8,476 nucleotides of DNA from an uncultured Hymenobacter sp. (lineage in GTDB: Bacteria > Bacteroidota > Bacteroidia > Cytophagales > Hymenobacteraceae), in NCBI GenBank assembly GCA_937871705.1, contig CALMOO010000444.1:1-8476 (forward strand). The letters are read 5' to 3'. The position numbers were made by a program, and so were the translations under genes. The notes under the pieces were generated by a model that was given only the letters and a program-made list of their open reading frames with translations, searched no databases and was not told the DNA's origin. The first letter of the stretch is position 1, and each line of letters starts with the position of its first letter. Below, one piece after another: positions 1-7,092 of the stretch.

Positions 1-1707
1 TCCTGATACCAGCCACGCGCCGCCCGCCAGCCCCACCAGCAGCACCAAAGCCAGCAGCGGCCGGGCAAACAAGTTGCTGAGCCACTGGAGCTTGCCGGCT
101 TGCTCGGCGGCCACGTTGTGGGCGTGCGCGTTTTTGCCCGGCCGGTAGCCGATGAGCAGGTGCAGCACCGGCAGCAAAAGCCACGTCACCAAGAACGAGC
201 AGACCATGGTAATCTGCATTGTATCAGACAGTTCTCGAAAGAAGCTGCCCGCCAGCCCGCTCATCAGCCGGAACGGGAAGTGAATCACGATGGTGCTCAG
301 CGACGACGCCACCATGGCCGGAAACAACCCGCGAATAGCCTCGCGCACCACCTGCGGGTTGCTGTGCTCGGGGTGCTCCTCGTGCTGCCGGTATAGCTGC
401 TCAATAATGACAATGGCATCGTCGATAATTAAACCCACCGAGGCCGCAATGGCGCCCAATGACATGATGTCAATAGTAATCCCGAATAGATAAAGTACTA
501 GCAGCGTGAACGCTACCGTGACCGGAATGGTAAGCAGCACCGCCAGGCTGGCCCGCCACGAGCGCAGAAACACAAACATGACCAGGATGGCCAGCGCCAG
601 CCCCTCCACGATGCTGTGAATGACGCTCCCGATGCTGTCGCTCACGAACACCGACTGGTCGTAGTAGGGCTTGAGGACCATACCGGGGGGTAGGAGGCGC
701 TGCACCTGCCGGGCCTTGGCATGGGCATCGCGCGCAAAGGCGGTGAGGTCTACCCCCTGCTGCTTCACCAAGTCAATCAGCACCGCGTCGTGGCCGTTCG
801 CATTGATGAGCACGAACTCCTGCTGCTCCTGAATATCGACCGTGGCCACATCCTGCACCCGCACCACGCGGCCCGAGTCGGCGCGCACCACCACCTGGCG
901 CAGGTCGTTCACGGAGGCCAGGCGCGTATCAGTCAGCGTGAGGTAGAGGCGCCGGAAGCTGGCCAGGTTGCCGTTGCTGAGCACGAAGTTGGTGTTGGCA
1001 AACGCGGCTTGCAGCTGGGCCGGCGAGATGCGCTGCCCCGCCAGCCGCGCCGGGTCGGGGGTGACCACAAACTCCTTGGCCTTGCCGCCGCGCACCACCA
1101 CGTTGGAAGCGCCCGACACCTGCGAAAATAGCGGCCGCGCTAGCAAATTTGCCGCGTCGCGCAGGGCAATGGGCGAGCGCGAGCGGCTCTCCAGCGAGTA
1201 GCCCAGCACCGGAAACAGCGACTGGTTCATGGCCTCGGTGGCGATGGTGACGCCGGCCGGCAGCAGCCCTTTTATCTCGTTCACGCGGCTTTCCAGCTGC
1301 GCTTTGGTGCTGTACACGTCCACATTCCAGTTCAGGAAAACCTGAATCACGCACGAGCCGCGGCTGGTGCTGCTGCGCACCACCGTCACACCCTTCACCC
1401 GCTTCACGGCCGCTTCCAGGGGCTTGGTCACGGTTATCATCATCCGGTCGATGGGCTGCTGCCCGGCGTCGGCAATGAGGGTAATCTTCGGAAACGTAAC
1501 CTCCGGAAACAAAGCCGTTTGCATGCGCGAGTACGCAAACAGCCCCACCGCCAACAGCAGCAAGCCAACGAGCAAAATCGGCTTGCGATAGGTCTGGAAA
1601 TACGTAGCCTCGGCTGCATCGGGCCGCGCCGAGCTGGCAGCGGCAGCACCGGGCCGGGGCGCGTTGCGCGTGGGCGGGGGGGTAGGGATGATGGTGGGCT
1701 CGCTCAT
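1..1707 (-). CDS. RND-family efflux pump inner-membrane subunit (partial, N-terminal 569 residues)
   Basis: This is the proton-driven inner-membrane pump of a tripartite efflux system. The frame stays open from the ATG at 1707 to the left edge, so the C-terminal part (about 450-500 residues, judged from the usual ~1,030-residue family length) is missing. Residues 1-40 are a Pro/Ala-rich cytoplasmic tail, longer than the few residues before TM1 in AcrB. TM1 is about 42-60, followed by a periplasmic porter region about 61-360 that includes LPAGVT at 149-154. TM2-TM6 lie at about 363-520, and a further hydrophobic stretch begins near 549. The proton-relay TM4 motif GLIIDDAIVIIE (425-436) has adjacent Asp429-Asp430, matching the AcrB Asp407/Asp408 pair. 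That favours an HAE/AcrB-like class over metal pumps of the CzcA/CusA type, but substrate cannot be read here. The start is set by a 4-nt ATGA overlap with the adaptor stop, which implies translational coupling. A His/Glu cluster (441-448) follows TM4. Confidence 0.93.
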   Translation of the reverse strand, partial: MSEPTIIPTPPPTRNAPRPGAAAASSARPDAAEATYFQTYRKPILLVGLLLLAVGLFAYSRMQTALFPEVTFPKITLIADAGQQPIDRMMITVTKPLEAAVKRVKGVTVVRSSTSRGSCVIQVFLNWNVDVYSTKAQLESRVNEIKGLLPAGVTIATEAMNQSLFPVLGYSLESRSRSPIALRDAANLLARPLFSQVSGASNVVVRGGKAKEFVVTPDPARLAGQRISPAQLQAAFANTNFVLSNGNLASFRRLYLTLTDTRLASVNDLRQVVVRADSGRVVRVQDVATVDIQEQQEFVLINANGHDAVLIDLVKQQGVDLTAFARDAHAKARQVQRLLPPGMVLKPYYDQSVFVSDSIGSVIHSIVEGLALAILVMFVFLRSWRASLAVLLTIPVTVAFTLLVLYLFGITIDIMSLGAIAASVGLIIDDAIVIIEQLYRQHEEHPEHSNPQVVREAIRGLFPAMVASSLSTIVIHFPFRLMSGLAGSFFRELSDTMQITMVCSFLVTWLLLPVLHLLIGYRPGKNAHAHNVAAEQAGKLQWLSNLFARPLLALVLLVGLAGGAWLVSG

Positions 1708-2633
1708 CGCATCAGCTTCACTTTGGCCGTATCGGCCAGCCCGTAGTTGCCCACGCTCAGAATGCGGTCGTGGGGGCCAAAGACCGGGCTTTTGATTTCA
1801 ATCTCGCTCGGGTTTTGCACGCCCAGCGTCACGGGCACCTTCACGGCCGTCGAGTCATTGACCAGCTTCATCACCCAAAAATTGTGCATGGTTTCGTCGG
1901 CCAGCACGCAGGCAGCGGGTAGGGTTTGGGCCCGGGGCCGCTGGGCCTGGGTGAGGCGCACTTGCACCAGCAGGTTTTCCGGAATCACGCGCGGCGGGTT
2001 GGTGGGCCGCACCAAGTACACCTCCGACTGGCCGGGGCTGACGCTGGCCAGCGGCGCCTGCACCGTGCCGCTGAGCCGGGTGCTGTCGGGCAGCACGATG
2101 GTGCACGCGGGCCGGCCGGCCGCCAGCCCGTGGTACTCATAAGGTAGGTTGAGCTGAAACACGAGCTGGCTGCTTTCGGCCACCGTGCACAGCGGCGCGC
2201 CTTCCAGCACGTAGTCGCCCGCCTGCTGCTGGTTGAGCACGCTTACGATACCAGCGGCCGGCGCCCGCACCTCTACTTGCCCAAAGCCCCGCAGCGAGGG
2301 GTCGATGCGCTGGGCCTCGTTGCCGAGGGCGCGGCGCTCCTTGGTTTCGAGTGCAAACAGCACCTGCCCGGCCCGTACCTGGTCGCCGAGGCGCACGCGC
2401 ACCGCCGTAACGTAAGCGGCCACGGGCGCCGTCACGGTGCTTTTGCGCGGGTAGGTCGAGGTGGCCGGAAACGTGCGGTACTGCGTCAGCGCCTGCGTCG
2501 TCACCGCCACGGCTTGCACCTGGGCGCGGGGGGTAGGGCCGGCCGCGTCCTCGTCGTCGGCCGGCGCGCCGCCGTGGCAAGCCGTGAGCAGCGCTCCCAG
2601 CACAAACAGGCTATGACGAAGAAGAAAAGGCAT
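1704..2633 (-). CDS. RND efflux periplasmic adaptor (membrane fusion) lipoprotein, very short hairpin
   Basis: This 309-residue adaptor should bridge the RND pump and the TolC channel in the periplasm. A hydrophobic N-terminus ends in the lipobox LTAC with Cys19, so it is probably a lipoprotein. The two half-motifs of the biotinyl-lipoyl domain are at about 68-97 (contains VRLGDQVRAGQVL) and 119-150 (contains VRAPAAGIV). A beta-barrel region (about 155-230) and a membrane-proximal domain (about 240-309) follow. Only about 21 residues (98-118) separate the lipoyl halves, where adaptors such as AcrA or MexA carry a long coiled-coil hairpin. This explains a length well below the usual 350-400. 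The reading frame is intact across the short linker, so this looks like a genuine compact form and not a frameshift. The stop overlaps the pump start by ATGA. The ATG at 2633 is preceded by A/T-rich sequence (TATAAAAAT) with no clear Shine-Dalgarno. Confidence 0.9.
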   Translation of the reverse strand: MPFLLRHSLFVLGALLTACHGGAPADDEDAAGPTPRAQVQAVAVTTQALTQYRTFPATSTYPRKSTVTAPVAAYVTAVRVRLGDQVRAGQVLFALETKERRALGNEAQRIDPSLRGFGQVEVRAPAAGIVSVLNQQQAGDYVLEGAPLCTVAESSQLVFQLNLPYEYHGLAAGRPACTIVLPDSTRLSGTVQAPLASVSPGQSEVYLVRPTNPPRVIPENLLVQVRLTQAQRPRAQTLPAACVLADETMHNFWVMKLVNDSTAVKVPVTLGVQNPSEIEIKSPVFGPHDRILSVGNYGLADTAKVKLMR

Positions 2634-2659
2634 AGTACGGATTTTTATAGCGCTACCTG

Positions 2660-2700
2660 GTAGCCCTACCCCTCCCCTGCGGGGTTGGGAGAGGGGCTAC
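2660..2700. repeat. G/C-rich palindrome between the TolC and adaptor genes
   Basis: An inverted repeat with outer arms GTAGCCC (2660-2666) and GGGCTAC (2694-2700) encloses a second potential stem in which CCCC and GGGG flank GCA (minus-strand reading). It includes the TolC stop codon and lies in the 63-nt gap before the adaptor. No run of T follows it in the direction of transcription, so it is not a convincing intrinsic terminator. It could instead stabilise the upstream mRNA or tune TolC:adaptor expression, or be a dispersed palindromic unit. The structure is seen; the function is inferred. Confidence 0.5.
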
Positions 2701-4061
2701 CACGTCCAGTAGTTATAGGCATTGATGAGCAAAAGGCGGTTGTTTTCGAGTAGCACCAGGTCGCGGGCGGCGGCGGCGTAGCTCTTGAGCACCTGCACGT
2801 AGTTCACCACCGAAAGCTGCCCGGCAATTACCTCGCGCTTGTACGAGTCGAGCACCTGGCGGTAAGTAGCCAGCTGCTCGCGGGCCAAGTTTTGGCGCTG
2901 CGCCAGCGCCCGCAGCTCGTAGAGTAGGCGCTCCTGGCGCACGGGGTTAATGAGGGCAAAGTTGCGGCGGTAGGCGCGAGTGGTTTCGAGCAGCACGTTG
3001 GTACGGTCGCGGCTGAGCTGGCGCTGGTGGCCATCAAATAAGTACAGGCTGAAGCTGAGGCCGGCGCTCACGCCAAACCGCTGCGGCAAGTCGGCGAGCG
3101 TTACGGCCTCCAGCCCGCCCGTGGCAAAGGCATTCACCACCGGGCGGTAGCGCAGCTCAAACACCTGCTGGCTGGCCGCCAAGGTCAGGCTGTCGAGGCG
3201 GTAGCGCTCGGCGAAGCCCGACAAGCCCACCGGCGCGCCTCGGCGCAGCGGCAGGTCAGGCGCGGCCAGCGCTACTTCGGCCGTGTCGCCGAGCCCGCAG
3301 AGCACGTTCAGGTCGAGTAGGTCGCGGTGGTAAGCCGTGTGGTAGGTGTTCAGAAAAAGCTGCTGCGACTGCACCTCGATGCTGAGCAAGGCGTAGTCGG
3401 ACTGCTTGAGCAAGCTGGCCTCTACCAGCTTGCGCACCAGCAGGCGCTGCCGGTCCAGGATGCCGAGCACCTCGCGCACGTACGTGAGCTGGTCCAGGTC
3501 TTGGCGGCAGAGAATGTACTGGTCTCCCACCAGCTTCTCCAGGTCGTGCAGCGAGAGGCGCGACAGGTTTTGTTGGCTCAGCGTCAGGCCCTGGGCTTGC
3601 TGGGCAAAGGCCTCGAAGCGCTTCTGGTTGAAGAGCGGCTGCGTAAGCTGGGCATAGCCCTGGTACAAGGCCCCGTTGCTGAGGGCCACGTCGTAGCCCA
3701 CGTAGTTGGTCGTGTTATCGGCCGAGTAGCGCAGCACGGTGCGGCCGTTGTCGCGGGCCAGCACCGGCACGGCCGTATAGTTGGCCACCAGCGTGCCCTG
3801 TGCCTTGGTATAGAACGCGCGCAGCCGCTCGGTTTCGAGCTGAATGGCCTTGCCCTGGTTCTGGGCCTCCTGGCTGAGCGGGCTGTTTTGGCGAGCCTGC
3901 GCCAGGTAAAAGGCCAGGTCGCGGGCGGGCCCGGCCACCACCTGCGCACGAGCGGCTGGCGCTGCCAGCAACAGGCCGGCCAGCAATAGTAGCCGGAGTA
4001 GCCGGGACCAACTCAAAGCCAGGCGGTTGATTACAGTCATACGAAGGCAAGAAAGCGGCAT
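2697..4061 (-). CDS. TolC-family outer-membrane efflux protein
   Basis: This 454-residue protein is expected to form the outer-membrane exit duct of the tripartite pump. A signal peptide is clear: a Leu-rich core at about 21-33, then AAPAARA with cleavage before Gln40. The mature part is largely helical with many Leu, Gln, Arg and Glu residues, consistent with two OEP repeats at roughly 46-250 and 265-450. Stretches such as LYQGYAQLTQPLFNQ fit the beta-strand/helix pattern of TolC relatives. It ends in the aromatic-rich NAYNYWTW. Length is within the usual 420-490. Two starts are plausible. The ATG at 4061 lies one base after the TGA of the preceding small gene (TGACATG), which favours coupled translation. 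The in-frame ATG at 4040 (residue 8) gives a more typical signal peptide. Neither has a strong ribosome binding site. Order with the downstream adaptor and pump is the common TolC-adaptor-RND arrangement of Bacteroidota. Confidence 0.9.
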   Translation of the reverse strand: MPLSCLRMTVINRLALSWSRLLRLLLLAGLLLAAPAARAQVVAGPARDLAFYLAQARQNSPLSQEAQNQGKAIQLETERLRAFYTKAQGTLVANYTAVPVLARDNGRTVLRYSADNTTNYVGYDVALSNGALYQGYAQLTQPLFNQKRFEAFAQQAQGLTLSQQNLSRLSLHDLEKLVGDQYILCRQDLDQLTYVREVLGILDRQRLLVRKLVEASLLKQSDYALLSIEVQSQQLFLNTYHTAYHRDLLDLNVLCGLGDTAEVALAAPDLPLRRGAPVGLSGFAERYRLDSLTLAASQQVFELRYRPVVNAFATGGLEAVTLADLPQRFGVSAGLSFSLYLFDGHQRQLSRDRTNVLLETTRAYRRNFALINPVRQERLLYELRALAQRQNLAREQLATYRQVLDSYKREVIAGQLSVVNYVQVLKSYAAAARDLVLLENNRLLLINAYNYWTW

Positions 4062-4062
4062 G

Positions 4063-4284
4063 TCAGTAATTAGCTCGCCGGCTTAGGGCCAGGCAGATGG
4101 TGCAGCGCACCCGCGTCTGCGACACTGCCGTGGGTTCGTAGTACTGCCAGCGGCCGCTGCGCTGCACTTCCTGGCCAACGGGGCAGCTGCTGTCGTCATG
4201 GTAGGGGTAGCGCCCAGGCTTCGCGGCCGCGGAGCCCAGCGGTGCGCTATCGGGCGGAAGGCCAAAGAAAGGCTGCGTTTTCAT
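4063..4284 (-). CDS. Small Cys-containing hypothetical protein, possible zinc-binding
   Basis: This is a 73-residue protein with no confident family assignment. It is cytoplasmic by appearance, with no signal peptide or membrane segment. His29 and Cys34 lie in YHDDSSCPVG, and a CxxC (CTIC, Cys61 and Cys64) lies near the C-terminus, so H-x4-C plus CxxC could supply four metal ligands. This is an inference from spacing, not a recognised domain. Support for it being real: an ATG followed by AAA, third-position G/C about three quarters by hand count as in the neighbours, and a TGA stop that leaves a single base before the TolC ATG. The gap to the receptor upstream is 102 nt and contains no clear TAnnTTTG box. 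Possible roles include a small metal-responsive or accessory factor for the efflux operon; a chance open frame remains possible. Confidence 0.6.
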   Translation of the reverse strand: MKTQPFFGLPPDSAPLGSAAAKPGRYPYHDDSSCPVGQEVQRSGRWQYYEPTAVSQTRVRCTICLALSRRANY

Positions 4285-4386
4285 TAAGTACTAGCGCAGC
4301 TTTGCCCAGCCCCTATGCTGACCAGCCGCCGACCGGCAAGGTACCCGCTAATTCTGAGCACATTTGGGAGCGCAGGGCCGGGCCTG

Positions 4387-6807
4387 CTACTCAAAGCCGC
4401 CGCCCGCGTCTTCCTGCTCATTTTTCTTGCTTGGCCGGGCCGCTTGGTTTTGCCCAAACCGGTAGGCAAAGCCCAAAAACGCAATGCGCGACTCGCGCTT
4501 GAAGTAGCTCGCCGTGGCGAAGTCGGCTCCGTAGGCCGTGAAGTTAAAGTGCAGCGTATTAAAGACATCGGCCACGCGCAGCGTGATGGTGCCCCGGTCG
4601 CCGAGCACGTTGTACTTGGCCGCAACATCGACGTTGAAGTTGGCGCTGCGCGTGCCTTGGGCCGAGTTGATGGGCGAGCGGTAGTTGAGCGCTAGCTGCG
4701 CGCCCAGCCGCTTGCTGAGCACAAACGTGTTGTTGAGGCGCGTAGTGTACACCTGGCTGGCCGTGTTGATGGGCGTGCTCGCTACCCCCCCTTTGATGAG
4801 CCGGCGGAAGGTAGACGCCGTTACGTTCAGCTTCCACCACTCGGCAAGGGGGGTAGCGCCCACCAATTCTAGGCCGTAGGAGGTTTCTCGGCCCAGGTTT
4901 TGGCGGGTGGTGCTCGTGACGAGGTTACCGGTGAGCGGGTCGGTAATTACCTGGCGAAAGCCCTGCGCGGTGTTGGTTTCGAGGCGGTAAAAGGCCGTGG
5001 CGCTCAGGCTGCGCCCGCCGGCAAAGTTGAGCTGGTCGCCGAGCTCGACCGAGTGCACGTACTCGGGCAGCAGATTGGGATTGCCGGTCACCAGATTGAG
5101 CTGGTCCGAGCGGTCGGTGAAGGGGTTGAGCTCGCCGGCGTCGGGCCGCTGAATGCGCTTCGAGTAGCTTAGCTGCACGCGCTGGTTGCGGGGCAGGTCG
5201 TAGGCCAGCACCGCGCTCGGGAATAAGTTGAAGTAATGCTGCGTGAACTGCTCGGTAGTGGCCAACTGATTGCCGCTCAGGTTGGTTTGCTCGGCCCGCA
5301 GCCCCAGCTGGTAGCTAAATTTCTGCCAAGCATTGGCATAGATGCCGTAGGCCGCCTGCACGTACTGCTTATAGATAAAGCGGTTCGAAGGGTCGAAGCC
5401 CAGGGACGGTACGCTGCTGAAATGGTAGTCCAGGTCGTACTGCCGCAGGCTGCTGCGCGCGCCCAGCTCGAAGCGGCTTTTCTCGCCCAGCGGCTGCACG
5501 TAGTCGACCTGCGCCGTGGCCTGCGTGGTGTGGTTGGTGGTGCGCTGCTGCTGCGCCACCAGGCTATTATCCAGGTAAAAGATGTTGGACTGCACGGCAT
5601 TATCGGCCAGTAGGGGCGTGTACACGGCGTTGGCCGTCAGCTCGCGGCCCTTGTGCTGGTCCCACACGTGGCGGTAGTCCAGGCTCACATCGGCCGAGCG
5701 GAAGGTGCCGGTGGTAGCGTTGGTGCGGCGGCTGGTGCCGGCTAGCACAGGCTGGTCGCCGGCTGTGGCGTTCACCTGGCGCGAGTCGAGCGTTTCGTTG
5801 GCCGCCAGCGAGTTAAAGCGCGGCTGCACGGCTAGCGTCAGGGTTTGCTCGGGCGTGAGGGCGTAGTCGAGGCCCAGGCGCACAGCGTGCGAGGTCTGGT
5901 AATTCACGCCGCTGCGGTCCTGGTGCAGCACCAGGGTCGTGTCGTTGGCCGTGGTGGTCTGGTCGAGGCTGCCGCTGATGTGGCGGCGGTCGCGCCGAAA
6001 GTCGTACGAGCCAAACACATTGAACTTGCCCTTGCGGTAGTTCAGGCTCATCGAGGCGTTGTACTTATCGCCGGTGCCCACCGTGGCACTCGCCTGGCCA
6101 TTGAGGCCGTCGCGGTGCTCTTTCTTCAGAATAATATTGAGAATCCCGCCCGCCCCCGAGGCGTCGTAGCGCGACGAGGGGTTCGTGACCACCTCTACGC
6201 TCTGGATGCTGCTGGCCGGAATCTGGTCGAGCGTGGTGCCCGTGGGTTTGCCATCAATAAAAATCGTCACGCCGCCCGAGCCTCGAATGCTCACCGCCCC
6301 GGTCTGGTCTACGGTCACGGAGGGCACATTTTGCAGCACGTCAATGGCCGTGCCGCCCGTCACAGTCAAGTCTTTGGTTACGTCCACCACCTTTTTGTCG
6401 AGCCCGCCGCTCACCACCGGGCGCTCGGCCGTGACTACCACATCGTTGAGCTGGGTGGTGGCCGCGCGCAGCCGCAGCGTGCCCAGCGCCAGCGTGGGCG
6501 CGGCAGCCGTGAGGGCCACGGCCCGGCGCCCGGTACGGTAGCCCACGGCCGTAGCGCGCAGGATGTACGCGCCCAGCGGCACGCTAGCCAGCTCAAACGC
6601 GCCAGTTTCGCTGGCCTGCGCCCCGGCCACGAAGGTCGAGTCGGCGCGGCGCAGCAGCACCACGCTGGCAAACGACACGGGCTGGCCGCTGCCCACTTCC
6701 TGCAAGGTGCCGCGCACCACGCCCTGCTGGGCCCGAGCCGCCGAGGCGGCGCTCACCAGTATTCCTACCCCCAGCCCCAGCCGCAGCCCTACGCGCAATC
6801 CCAACAT
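4387..6807 (-). CDS. TonB-dependent receptor / outer-membrane beta-barrel family protein
   Basis: This 806-residue outer-membrane protein starts at the ATG at 6807, chosen because the purine-rich AAGAGAGAAAG sits just upstream; an in-frame GTG at 6828 would add 7 residues before the signal peptide. The signal peptide (1-26) ends ASAARA before Gln27. A carboxypeptidase regulatory-like domain follows (about 29-115, with FASVVLLRRADSTFV and AVGYRTG), then the linker LNDVVVTAERPV (120-131), then a plug (about 150-230, with VSIRGSGGVTIFIDGKP and a GAGGILNIILKK end), then a long barrel of the OMP_b-brl_3 type. The C-terminus carries a charged tail ending DAGGGFE instead of a terminal aromatic residue. 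No SusD-like partner is adjacent, which argues against a SusC glycan importer. Proteins of this class are often annotated as siderophore or peptide receptors, but the ligand cannot be read from sequence. Its 3' end is 102 nt from the efflux operon on the same strand. Confidence 0.92.
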   Translation of the reverse strand: MLGLRVGLRLGLGVGILVSAASAARAQQGVVRGTLQEVGSGQPVSFASVVLLRRADSTFVAGAQASETGAFELASVPLGAYILRATAVGYRTGRRAVALTAAAPTLALGTLRLRAATTQLNDVVVTAERPVVSGGLDKKVVDVTKDLTVTGGTAIDVLQNVPSVTVDQTGAVSIRGSGGVTIFIDGKPTGTTLDQIPASSIQSVEVVTNPSSRYDASGAGGILNIILKKEHRDGLNGQASATVGTGDKYNASMSLNYRKGKFNVFGSYDFRRDRRHISGSLDQTTTANDTTLVLHQDRSGVNYQTSHAVRLGLDYALTPEQTLTLAVQPRFNSLAANETLDSRQVNATAGDQPVLAGTSRRTNATTGTFRSADVSLDYRHVWDQHKGRELTANAVYTPLLADNAVQSNIFYLDNSLVAQQQRTTNHTTQATAQVDYVQPLGEKSRFELGARSSLRQYDLDYHFSSVPSLGFDPSNRFIYKQYVQAAYGIYANAWQKFSYQLGLRAEQTNLSGNQLATTEQFTQHYFNLFPSAVLAYDLPRNQRVQLSYSKRIQRPDAGELNPFTDRSDQLNLVTGNPNLLPEYVHSVELGDQLNFAGGRSLSATAFYRLETNTAQGFRQVITDPLTGNLVTSTTRQNLGRETSYGLELVGATPLAEWWKLNVTASTFRRLIKGGVASTPINTASQVYTTRLNNTFVLSKRLGAQLALNYRSPINSAQGTRSANFNVDVAAKYNVLGDRGTITLRVADVFNTLHFNFTAYGADFATASYFKRESRIAFLGFAYRFGQNQAARPSKKNEQEDAGGGFE

Positions 6808-6808
6808 A

Positions 6809-6819
6809 CTTTCTCTCTT
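6809..6819 (-). promoter_or_regulatory. Purine-rich ribosome binding site of the TonB-dependent receptor
   Basis: The minus strand reads AAGAGAGAAAG one base before the ATG at 6807. The AGAGAG core lies a few bases upstream of the start, a plausible though not perfect Shine-Dalgarno. It is the clearest such site in the window and decides the ATG at 6807 over the upstream GTG at 6828. Confidence 0.5.
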
Positions 6820-6879
6820 GACTTGCACCTGCTTACGCAGACTATTGCCGCCCCAGGCGAAGCTAGTGCTTATTTGTGA

Positions 6880-6895
6880 GTTAATTCGTTAATTC
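6880..6895. repeat. Tandem 8-bp repeat (GTTAATTC x2) in the receptor leader
   Basis: Two perfect adjacent copies of GTTAATTC make an A/T-rich block in otherwise G/C-rich DNA, about 73-88 nt upstream of the receptor start and downstream of its best promoter candidate. It could be a regulator-binding site or an unstructured leader segment. No evidence in the sequence distinguishes these. Confidence 0.35.
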
Positions 6896-6946
6896 TGCCA
6901 CTCGCCGGCTGCCCTACCACACCAGCAGGCTTTTATAGGGGGTAGG

Positions 6947-6954
6947 CAAAACTA
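6947..6954 (-). promoter_or_regulatory. Candidate -7 promoter box for the receptor gene
   Basis: The minus strand reads TAGTTTTG, an exact match to the Bacteroidota -7 consensus TAnnTTTG. A TTTG lies 15 nt upstream and a TTG 16 nt upstream, slightly closer than the spacing I recall for this group (about 17-23), so the -33 element is imperfect. It would give a leader of about 130 nt before the ATG at 6807. The upstream TTTG belongs to the left arm of the inverted-repeat element. Confidence 0.4.
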
Positions 6955-6969
6955 ACGTGGCATTTTGCC

Positions 6970-6977
6970 CAAACCTA
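6970..6977 (-). promoter_or_regulatory. Outward -7-like box in the left arm of the inverted repeat
   Basis: The minus strand reads TAGGTTTG, matching TAnnTTTG and pointing to the receptor gene. No TTG or TTTG is seen 17-23 nt upstream, so promoter activity is uncertain. It is the mirror copy of the box at 7085-7092. Confidence 0.25.
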
Positions 6978-7084
6978 CCCCCCGATTCTGGGGCTATTCT
7001 GGAGGACGGTCTGTTTATGGAAATTCGTAAAAACGCAACGGTTCTTTTCTGCCTGGCATTCAGATTTCCACCAGAATCAGCCGG

Positions 7085-7092
7085 TAGGTTTG
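7085..7092 (+). promoter_or_regulatory. Outward -7-like box in the right arm, facing the PAP2 gene
   Basis: The plus strand reads TAGGTTTG, matching TAnnTTTG, 47 nt before the PAP2 ATG; this would give a leader of roughly 40 nt. Only TTTC is found about 16 nt upstream, so a good -33 element is lacking. It is the best promoter candidate for the plus-strand unit. Confidence 0.35.

Noticed and set aside
929..1354. Minus-strand frame of 141 codons inside the RND gene
   Set aside because: It overlaps the RND coding frame, which is continuous with family motifs, in another phase and lacks any domain.
2137..2580. Minus-strand frame of 147 codons overlapping the adaptor gene
   Set aside because: Arg/Gly/Ala-rich translation in a shifted phase. 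The adaptor frame contains the lipobox and lipoyl motifs, so no frameshift is needed.
3327..3989. Open frame of about 220 codons on the plus strand opposite the TolC gene
   Set aside because: Low-complexity antisense translation (Val, Leu, Gln, His) with no recognisable motif; the TolC protein on the other strand explains the region.
4285..4386. Possible terminator or promoter between the receptor and the small gene
   Set aside because: Only a short near-palindrome (GCAGG/CCTGC near 4371-4386) without a T-run and a poor TACCTTGC box were found; neither is good enough to call.
6808..6828. GTG start at 6828 for the receptor
   Set aside because: The ATG at 6807 has the purine-rich AAGAGAGAAAG immediately upstream, and the shorter form has a more typical signal peptide.
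5845..6879. Long open frame (about 344 codons) on the plus strand opposite the receptor gene
   Set aside because: Its translation is rich in His, Ala, Arg and Gly with no domain, the pattern expected from the complement of a G/C-rich gene. The minus-strand receptor has clear domain motifs across the same bases.
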